The position numbers were made by a program, and so were the translations under genes. 64,000 nt of DNA, taken from positions 1,178,001 through 1,242,000 of the forward strand of contig CALNYX010000017.1 of assembly GCA_942490925.1 (NCBI GenBank), given 5' to 3'. This stretch comes from CALNYX01 sp942490925 (GTDB lineage Bacteria; Chlamydiota; Chlamydiia; Chlamydiales; JAAKFR01). Positions 58,501-64,000 of this stretch are shown one piece after another (position 1 is the stretch's first letter; every line of letters begins with the position of its first letter). The notes under the pieces were generated by a model. It was not told the origin of the DNA and ran no database searches. It saw only the letters and a list, made by a program, of their open reading frames with translations.

Positions 58501-58975
58501 AAAATGAGGAGGAGCCGAGTTGCGCTGCAGCCTCTACATATTCTGAAAGGACAGCTGTGTGATAGATCTCACCTTTCCGTTTGTCTTCTTTTGCTTCAGC
58601 TACTTCAAAGGTCTGTTGCAGCTTCTCTTTCTCTTCTTCTTCAACCTCTTCGAGGTCGGCTTCTTTAGAATAGCTCACCACAATTTCGTTGAGGTTTTTC
58701 TCAAGGAAAAAGAGAAACGCAGCGATATGTTGACAATCGTAGGAATAGGTGCAGTCACAATTAGAATCGACAGCGCTCGATTGATTGCGATCGATCTCAA
58801 TTTCGCTCTCATAGACATTATTGAAAGCACCTTGAACACGTGAGCTCAAACGAATGGATTCATTGTCAAGATGCAGAATTTTCGCATCGACGATTGATTC
58901 TTGATCAAATAATTGTTTCCCCTCTTTAAGGATCGAAGAGGAGAAATCTTGGCGGAGTTTTCTAAAATTAAGCAT
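55544..58975 (-). CDS. SNF2/SWI2-family helicase with SWIM zinc finger
   Basis: A 1143-residue protein. The N-terminal SWIM finger has Cys73, Cys75, Cys81 and His83 (NCDCTYSYDCQH). A long middle region (about 150-650) follows. The ATPase core has LGGILADDMGLGKTLQAIIA, YDAVITSYNLL, YVVLDEAHHIKNRG, LILTGTPIENSLDELWSLFD, KTVIFSQYTKML, LVSLKAGGTGLNLVGAD and QATDRVHRIGQKRSV. It remodels protein-DNA complexes; such a gene between mreB and tig is a chlamydial trait. Confidence 0.93.
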   Translation of the reverse strand: MLNFRKLRQDFSSSILKEGKQLFDQESIVDAKILHLDNESIRLSSRVQGAFNNVYESEIEIDRNQSSAVDSNCDCTYSYDCQHIAAFLFFLEKNLNEIVVSYSKEADLEEVEEEEKEKLQQTFEVAEAKEDKRKGEIYHTAVLSEYVEAAAQLGSSSFFIPMEHLEEDQAELSVIANLESEEKDVFDLTLALRLPSRSKPLYISNLKAFLHAVRYRDPIHISGKRYFFTLRSFNVIDREVVSLLLNRIRFYGAGDERYLRIGQIGREDFGDLLARVHDLVAAKGISMGDEPAVLPGLYAGNLEEPLCFVPSHAHIEFTVEYLEAPGPTLLLRPTITIEEDSLTLETASIFDSTKPGVIHNNIYYRFQTHIRRGHLRELRKLEEIAIPEQLFGTFIENALPVLQRYATVTNPNVLNRFVTLPFVEELKGRCVIHYLNGELEAELYFCYGKAEIPAGLNLLAYDDITGFVSDEGILARNLVEERCIIEELFEDFVYSEKEGAFCVKSEKKIVEFMTEVIPRYQERIHFECPENLLEQFIYDDSSFTLELSESKRADSYQVSLKVDGYLKGTALDLLWDCVAAKKRFLELDSPKNRKKGGMPRILVLDLEKVSPIVQLFDEIGITKLTDHIEDRPLWSLTTVQAKDFNDLPVKFSMSSKLKIIQKQLLGEKTLAPPSAIPSQIQATLRNYQSDGVHWLERLRQMYLGGILADDMGLGKTLQAIIAITQSKLTSPDMQSLIICPTSLVYNWQEEFHKFNPELKILIVDNIPSQRKKLLQKVSQYDAVITSYNLLQKDVNLYKEILFDYVVLDEAHHIKNRGTRNAKSVKMLDARHRLILTGTPIENSLDELWSLFDFLMPGLLSSYDRFVEKFIRRKEGGGLETLRRKVSPFILRRMKEDVLDDLPPVSEIEYHCHLSSVQRELYQSYAASAKEELSKLVKKEGFDKIQIHVLATLTRLKQICCHPAIFAKEKPEVGDSAKYDMLMELLPSLIEGQHKTVIFSQYTKMLGILKEDLTERGIPLAYLDGSSKNRLEIVKRFNEDPDIPIFLVSLKAGGTGLNLVGADTVIHYDMWWNPAVENQATDRVHRIGQKRSVSSYKLITLNTIEEKILNLQKRKRGLVKKVINSDDEAISKLTWEEVLELLQT

Positions 58976-59109
58976 CGTTTATGGTCTGTTGAAATACGAA
59001 CCTAGTTGTACTGATTTCAGATGCGGAAAGCAACGAAAAAATTGACTCATATTCTTTACAAAAACTTTACTATCATCTACTTTGTTCGTTCAGAACACGG
59101 AGCACCACA

Positions 59110-62100
59110 ATGAAATTTCTCTTCTTTATTCTCACTTTTTTTTGCACAAACACCCTTTTATCAACGCCAGTTGACACTTCCTTGTTTACAGAAATCGAAG
59201 CTGCAAAAAAGAGTAAGAAAAAAGATAAACAGACATTAAAAAACCTCAAAATTTCTTCGGTCACTGCAACACCAAGCCATAGCGTTTTGCCAAAAGTTGA
59301 TGTCATTTCGGGAACTTATATCGAAGAAGGTACCGATCTTGTTGTTGCAGGAAGTGAGCCTCTCTCATTGCGTCGCTACTACTACCACAGTGCTCCTGCT
59401 GATACACGCTATGGGTGTTGGTTTCTGAATCCAGAGGCCTTTTTCGTTGCAAACTTCGAATTTAGCGCTTTGCCACGCTTTGCCTCCGTGGGAGAACTCA
59501 ATGGACATGTCACGCGCTACGCTCAAATTGGAGAGCGTTGTTATGGATTGAGTGAGTATCCCTACTCTCACTTGGCAGCAAACGATCAACCACATCCTCT
59601 CAACATGAAGATTCAGTATGACAAGCTCTACGATCTTCGCAACAGGGAGCGCTTTATCTGGCAAGGAGTTGTGGCAAACGGGACAGGTTCGCTCCGTTAT
59701 TTCAAATCGGGTATGCACCATTGGCACAAAACCAATAAGCAAGTTGAACTGCGCAAAGGGAAAGCAACAGGAACATTCCCTGTAAGCGCATGGACTCCAT
59801 ACCACCTACCGATTCAAAAAGAGCGTCTTCCAAATGGCAACTACATCGTCTATACCTACACAGATTGGCGTAATGGCGACCGTTATCCATGGCCTATGCT
59901 TTTCCAAACAATCAAGATGTACAACAGCGATCCAACCCAAAATAAGCAAGCCAAACTGCTTGGGTGGTTGAAGTTTGACTATAAAAAATATAGCTGGAAG
60001 TTCAACCAGCACTACAAGCTCAAAAAAGCTGATGATTACCAAGAGTATCGCGATGATGTTGAGACTTGCACAGTTACAGCAAGTGATGGACGCACAGTTG
60101 TCTATGCTAATGCTAAACGTAAGCGCGATTTAGAGCCCGCTGTGCTCAAAGAGGTCTACTCCCCGGCTGGCACAACTGTTTTGGACTATGATGATGAATA
60201 TCTCACGTCAGTGCAGGGTGCAGGGAATAACTTCCACACAAGCTATGACGCGGAGGGACGCGTTCTCGCTCAGCTAGCGCCTGTTGGTCCAAACGGGGCT
60301 GTCGTCGCTGTTGCTACGTATCGCTACTTTCAAAACCGCACTGATATGACAGACGCCGAAGGGCATTGTGTCAGCTATCACCACGATGGCAAACGCATCC
60401 TCAAAGTCGAAAAAGCTGATTGCGTTGAAAACTACAAGTGGGATCCTAAAACTGGAAATCTGCTTTGTAAAACCGTATGTGATTCTCAGGGGAACACCCA
60501 TCTCACCCAGACTTACCGGTATGATGCCAATCAGAATCCCATCGAAGAGAAAAACAATGACCACGTGATTACGCGTCGTTACTCCAATGATGGCTACAAT
60601 TTACTGCTTGAAGAGAAGGATGGAAACAAAATTACCCGTTATTCCTACGTGCCTAACACCAATTTGGTTGCAGCTGAACTAATCTGTGATGCGCAGGAAA
60701 TCAAAAAACGGACGTTCTATTTCTACGATGACTGCGCCATTTGCACAAAAACGATTATCGATGATGGAAAGACAACAAATCCTAATGATTTCGACGTCAC
60801 CTATCGCAAGATCATCAATGTCAAGCCCAAAAGGAGCATGCCATGCTTTGGTCTACCTGAAGTTGTTGAAGAACGGACGCTCAATGCTGCAAAAACAGAG
60901 ATACTCGTCAGCCGCACCTCATACAGCTACACACCGTTCGGCAAAATTGCTTCTGAAAATCACTATGATGCTGATGGATTGGAGCGTTACACTATTTATA
61001 ACTCATATGATGCCTCCGAACGCCTTGTCAAAACAGTCGACAAGATGGGAAGTGAAACGCATTTCAAATATGATGCAAATAACAATTTAGTTGCACAAAT
61101 CGATGCTCACACCTCTGTACAAATAACCTATGACAAAGCCAAGCGCCCCACTCATTATATTTCTCAGGGAAAAGTGATCTGTGAAAAAACCTACAATAAA
61201 CTCGGCAACATCACTTCTGAAACTGATGAGTATGGTTGTGTGACTCACTACAACTACGATTCTCAAGGGAGAGTCTCTCAGATTATCCAGCCAGATGGTG
61301 GCATCACACAAAGAGAGTACGACCCCTTTGGCAATCTGATTCGAGAGGTCGATCCAAGTGGGTATGTGACGCAAAAAACCTACGATTTCCGCGGCAATCC
61401 TACACACATTTGCCATGCAGATGGATCAGAGGAACATTTTCGTTATAATCCCGATGGCACCCTTGCAGAGCAGACCCACAAAAATGGAGGTGTGACGCAA
61501 TTCACCTATGACATCTTTGGTCATGTCGTCAAGAAAGAGAGTCTGATTAATGGAAAAGTCGTCAAAGGCACCTATTCAACCTACTCACCTTTTGCCCTGC
61601 TTTGTGAACGCGATTTAGATGGCTCAGAAACCACTTACACCAATGATTTTCTCGGACGTAAAACTTCTGAGACATGTGAAGGGCGTACACGACACTTCCA
61701 TTACGATCCTCTAGGTCGTTTGACACACACTCACCACGAAGATTTGGTTTCAATCGAGCTCTTTGATCTCAAAGGAAGACTCATTGAACAAAGAGAAGTT
61801 CAACAGTCAGGCCAACTCCTACAGCTGACACATTACATCTATGATAGCGCGGGCAATCAGGTCGAGGTGATGCAACCAAATGGAACGACCTTTACAGACT
61901 ATGATCTTTTAGGCCGTCCCATTAAACAGGTCGACCCCCTCGGCAATACCGTCACCTTTAGCTATGAAGAGGGTGAACATGGACTTATAATCAGAGAAAC
62001 AGCTCCTGATGGAGTCGTCTGTTGCACCCATCATGACTATTTACAGCGCCCTACCGATTCGACCACTTATTTAGCTGACGGTCTGATTCTTCACCAAACA

Positions 62101-63726
62101 GAGTATCGCTATGATCTTTGTGGTAATTGCATCGAAACCATTGACCATGTATGGAGCGAAGGTGAAGCATTGCGTTCACTCTCAACAAAATGGAGCCATG
62201 GGCCAACAGGACGCCTAGAAGCCATTATCTACGCTGATGGCAAAAAGGTTGAATACCGCTACAATCCGCAAGGTCAACTTGCGACAATTATCAAAGCTGA
62301 CCAAAGTGAGCTTCACCACCGTTATGATGGTTTAGATCGCCTTTCGCGTCTGCAAGGAAAAGGATTTCACTATCGCTATCTTTATGACAGCCATGATCGC
62401 ATTCAATATGCCACTGATGGCATCAGTCATACAGAGACAAAGCGGAAGTACGACGCACATGGCAATCTTGTGCAAGAACAGCTAGCCAATGGCTATGTGC
62501 TGACAAGTACCTATGACCACTATGGCAGACGCTCACAACTCACACTTCCTGATCGCTCATCGATTCAGTACACCTATCACCTTGGGAAATTGCAAAGTGT
62601 GTCACGCGGCGATAAAAGCTTTACCTATGCTGAGCGCGACTTAGATGGACACATGACAGCGATTGAGCATCCACTTGGGAAGATTGCAATGAGCTATGAT
62701 CTTTTAGGTCGCCTCGCATCAATCGATTCACCTTTTTACCATGCAGCGCTCACCTATGATGCATGTGATCGACTCGTTCATAAACAGTCAAATGATCCAC
62801 TTGGATCTCAAAATGAAACGTACCAGTATGATGCATTGGATCAATTGATCAGCGCCGATGATCATATCTATCGCTATGATTCGCTTGGTAACCTACTCGC
62901 CTGTGATGAGGCAAGCTACATCTACGACGAGTGTTGTCGTCGGGTGTCAGATGGGGAACAAGCCTATGTCTATGATGCGTGTGGCAATCTCATTTCTGAT
63001 GGGAAAAACACCTATGAATATGATGGCCTTGATCGCCTTATCCGCATCTCAGCACCTAAAAATGAAACAATTTTTACCTATGACCCCTTCAATCGTCGTT
63101 TGACACGTACAACCAAAGAGCAGCATTATAGCTACCTATGGGATGAGCAAAATGAGATTGGAGCGCACTGCCCAGGCCATTGGGAACTGCGCATTTTAGG
63201 TGAAGGACTTGGCGCGGAACTTGGCGCATCCTTATTAATAGAAATTGATGACGCCTCCTATTTCCCTGTCCATGACTATCGCGGCTCAGTGATTGCTCTG
63301 ATCGACGCGGAGACTCAGCAGCTTGTAGAAGCCTATCGCTATAGTGCTTTTGGCCAGCAAATCGCAGGAGGGAAACTCTCTCCTTGGCGCTTTGCAAGCA
63401 AGCGTATTGAAGGAGATTTTGTCTACTTTGGCCGCCGCTACTTTGCCCCCCACCTTGAAGCCTGGACCACTGCAGACCCCAACATGTTCGAAGATGGTTT
63501 AAATTTATATCATTACGTCCATAACGACCCTATTAGCCAGATCGATCTCTATGGACTTGTCAGTGAAGCGCCTAAAAAACGCGTGACACCTCCTAACTTT
63601 TCAGTGGCCCATCATCTACAGAAGTTTCTCCTCCCCTTCCTTGAAGAAGAGGATTTACCCCTAGATCGAGCCTTTCATCCACCAACTCCTGACGAAGGGC
63701 TTGCGAAAAAGTGGGCGGGGCGTTAG
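59110..63726 (+). CDS. Large exported RHS/YD-repeat protein
   Basis: A 1538-residue protein with signal peptide (MKFLFFILTFFCTNTLLSTP). An N-terminal domain (about 40-330) includes VISGTYIEEGTDLVVAGSEP. From about 350 to 1400 come dozens of YD repeats of the kind YDxxGNLxxxxxxxG (for example FTYDIFGHVVKKES and YEYDGLDRLIRISA), which wrap into a shell. The conserved core end is RFASKRIEGDFVYFGRRYF, TTADPNMFEDGLNLYHYVHNDPI and DLYGLV. Only about 60 residues follow, without a recognisable toxin domain. No VgrG, PAAR or immunity gene is adjacent. It stands between the SNF2 gene and tRNA-Gly/tig, which are close neighbours in Chlamydia as I recall, so it was probably inserted here. Confidence 0.93.
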   Translation: MKFLFFILTFFCTNTLLSTPVDTSLFTEIEAAKKSKKKDKQTLKNLKISSVTATPSHSVLPKVDVISGTYIEEGTDLVVAGSEPLSLRRYYYHSAPADTRYGCWFLNPEAFFVANFEFSALPRFASVGELNGHVTRYAQIGERCYGLSEYPYSHLAANDQPHPLNMKIQYDKLYDLRNRERFIWQGVVANGTGSLRYFKSGMHHWHKTNKQVELRKGKATGTFPVSAWTPYHLPIQKERLPNGNYIVYTYTDWRNGDRYPWPMLFQTIKMYNSDPTQNKQAKLLGWLKFDYKKYSWKFNQHYKLKKADDYQEYRDDVETCTVTASDGRTVVYANAKRKRDLEPAVLKEVYSPAGTTVLDYDDEYLTSVQGAGNNFHTSYDAEGRVLAQLAPVGPNGAVVAVATYRYFQNRTDMTDAEGHCVSYHHDGKRILKVEKADCVENYKWDPKTGNLLCKTVCDSQGNTHLTQTYRYDANQNPIEEKNNDHVITRRYSNDGYNLLLEEKDGNKITRYSYVPNTNLVAAELICDAQEIKKRTFYFYDDCAICTKTIIDDGKTTNPNDFDVTYRKIINVKPKRSMPCFGLPEVVEERTLNAAKTEILVSRTSYSYTPFGKIASENHYDADGLERYTIYNSYDASERLVKTVDKMGSETHFKYDANNNLVAQIDAHTSVQITYDKAKRPTHYISQGKVICEKTYNKLGNITSETDEYGCVTHYNYDSQGRVSQIIQPDGGITQREYDPFGNLIREVDPSGYVTQKTYDFRGNPTHICHADGSEEHFRYNPDGTLAEQTHKNGGVTQFTYDIFGHVVKKESLINGKVVKGTYSTYSPFALLCERDLDGSETTYTNDFLGRKTSETCEGRTRHFHYDPLGRLTHTHHEDLVSIELFDLKGRLIEQREVQQSGQLLQLTHYIYDSAGNQVEVMQPNGTTFTDYDLLGRPIKQVDPLGNTVTFSYEEGEHGLIIRETAPDGVVCCTHHDYLQRPTDSTTYLADGLILHQTEYRYDLCGNCIETIDHVWSEGEALRSLSTKWSHGPTGRLEAIIYADGKKVEYRYNPQGQLATIIKADQSELHHRYDGLDRLSRLQGKGFHYRYLYDSHDRIQYATDGISHTETKRKYDAHGNLVQEQLANGYVLTSTYDHYGRRSQLTLPDRSSIQYTYHLGKLQSVSRGDKSFTYAERDLDGHMTAIEHPLGKIAMSYDLLGRLASIDSPFYHAALTYDACDRLVHKQSNDPLGSQNETYQYDALDQLISADDHIYRYDSLGNLLACDEASYIYDECCRRVSDGEQAYVYDACGNLISDGKNTYEYDGLDRLIRISAPKNETIFTYDPFNRRLTRTTKEQHYSYLWDEQNEIGAHCPGHWELRILGEGLGAELGASLLIEIDDASYFPVHDYRGSVIALIDAETQQLVEAYRYSAFGQQIAGGKLSPWRFASKRIEGDFVYFGRRYFAPHLEAWTTADPNMFEDGLNLYHYVHNDPISQIDLYGLVSEAPKKRVTPPNFSVAHHLQKFLLPFLEEEDLPLDRAFHPPTPDEGLAKKWAGR

Positions 63727-63764
63727 AATTTTTGGCGATTAACATATAGTTTGTTAATCCCAGT

Positions 63765-63836
63765 GCGGGTGTAGCTCAGCGGTAGAGCATCACGTTGCCA
63801 ACGTGAGGGTCGTGAGTTCGAACCTCATCACCCGCT
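63765..63836 (+). tRNA. tRNA-Gly (anticodon GCC)
   Basis: GCGGGTG/CACCCGC acceptor stem with discriminator T, D arm GCTCAGCGGTAGAGC, anticodon stem-loop TCACG-TTGCCAA-CGTGA giving GCC, and T arm GTGAGTTCGAACCTCAT. CCA is not encoded. Length 72 nt. A TAACA/TGTTA inverted repeat lies just upstream. Confidence 0.96.
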
Positions 63837-63866
63837 TATTTTTCACCCCTACCATAGTAAGATGGC

Positions 63867-64000
63867 ATGACAACTTTAACATTTGAAGACCCCTCATATA
63901 AAATCGATGCAACCAAAGAGGATGGCTGTAAGCTTTCGCTTACCGTTTTTGTCTCCCCTGAGCAGACAAAAAAGGCGTATCGCAAGGCCATTAAAAAGGT
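63867..64000 (+). CDS. tig: Trigger factor (partial, N-terminus only)
   Basis: The first 44 codons are in the window. The start MTTLTFEDPSYKIDATKEDG is followed by CKLSLTVFVSPEQTKKAYR, the N-terminal ribosome-binding domain pattern of trigger factor (LxVxVPxExxxxxYxxxxKK). Trigger factor binds nascent chains at the ribosome exit. An ATG at 63862 is followed at once by a stop, so the start is 63867. Location after the SNF2-helicase block fits chlamydial gene order. Confidence 0.82.
   Translation, partial: MTTLTFEDPSYKIDATKEDGCKLSLTVFVSPEQTKKAYRKAIKK

Noticed and set aside
59110..63726. CRISPR or tandem DNA repeat array in the RHS region
   Set aside because: Repetition is at the level of degenerate YD peptide motifs; DNA repeats are not exact and there are no spacers.

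Overview
This window reads as a chromosome segment of a Chlamydia-related bacterium (phylum Chlamydiota, probably one of the amoeba-associated or environmental families rather than Chlamydiaceae). The evidence is gene content and order: rodA-birA with nifU/nifS-like genes and gpmA; sdhB-sdhA-sdhC-tatD-dsbD facing exbB-exbD-tonB-like-tolB-pal-LysM; gpsA next to a eukaryote-type UDP-sugar pyrophosphorylase; a flagellar-type fliF-fliH-fliI-fliJ set without other flagellar genes; pckG-mreB-SNF2 helicase leading to a tRNA-Gly and trigger factor. From memory these blocks correspond to groups of neighbours in Chlamydia trachomatis, but here they are reshuffled and interrupted by accessory genes.

Layout. 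1-4.7 kb: cell-shape, biotin, a degenerate Fe-S assembly pair, glycolysis, rRNA pseudouridylation. 4.8-9.7 kb: accessory genes, including a bufferin-like (MNIO RiPP) locus: a Cys-rich exported precursor, BufB-like and BufC-like proteins, then a substrate-binding lipoprotein, a 42-residue membrane peptide and a HCxGMCG membrane transporter; a metal (copper) buffering role is inferred. 9.7-14.6 kb: soluble transhydrogenase and the OppA/OppB part of a peptide transporter, with no OppC following. 14.7-16.3 kb: a DUF1016 nuclease and a repeat-rich strip ending in tRNA-Ser, where the tRNA 3' end is duplicated twice and a 161-bp palindromic repeat sits between the copies. 16.4-18.2 kb: dnaB carrying a 138-residue mini-intein. 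18.2-19.9 kb: two-helix, Inc-like membrane proteins around a 29-residue basic protein. 19.9-26 kb: mnmG, lplA, an AAA ATPase, an acetolactate-decarboxylase-like protein and a GT39 mannosyltransferase-like protein.

26-32.4 kb: succinate dehydrogenase, TatD and DsbD on the minus strand. 32.5-34.8 kb: an N-terminally shortened siderophore-synthetase (IucA/IucC) homologue and a divergent SnoaL/TetR pair. 34.9-39.3 kb: the Tol-Pal-like envelope operon. 39.3-42.2 kb: six tandem small genes for two-helix (Inc-like) membrane proteins; four of the later ones and the siderophore-synthetase homologue share with the first a distinctive promoter, TTAAWW-N20-TAWAAT, usually with a second TTAAT 11 bp downstream. 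42.2-49.5 kb: gpsA, UAP, an IncA-like coiled-coil membrane protein and the fli set, in which FliF carries a C-terminal FliG-like segment. 49.5-59 kb: glycosyltransferase, PAP2 phosphatase, cyclic-nucleotide phosphodiesterase-like MBL protein, GTP-PEPCK, MreB, SNF2 helicase. 59.1-63.7 kb: an exported 1538-residue RHS/YD-repeat protein, then tRNA-Gly and the start of tig.

Functions were assigned by reading motifs only; no database search or computation was possible. Candidate Inc status, the regulon and the metal role are inferences.
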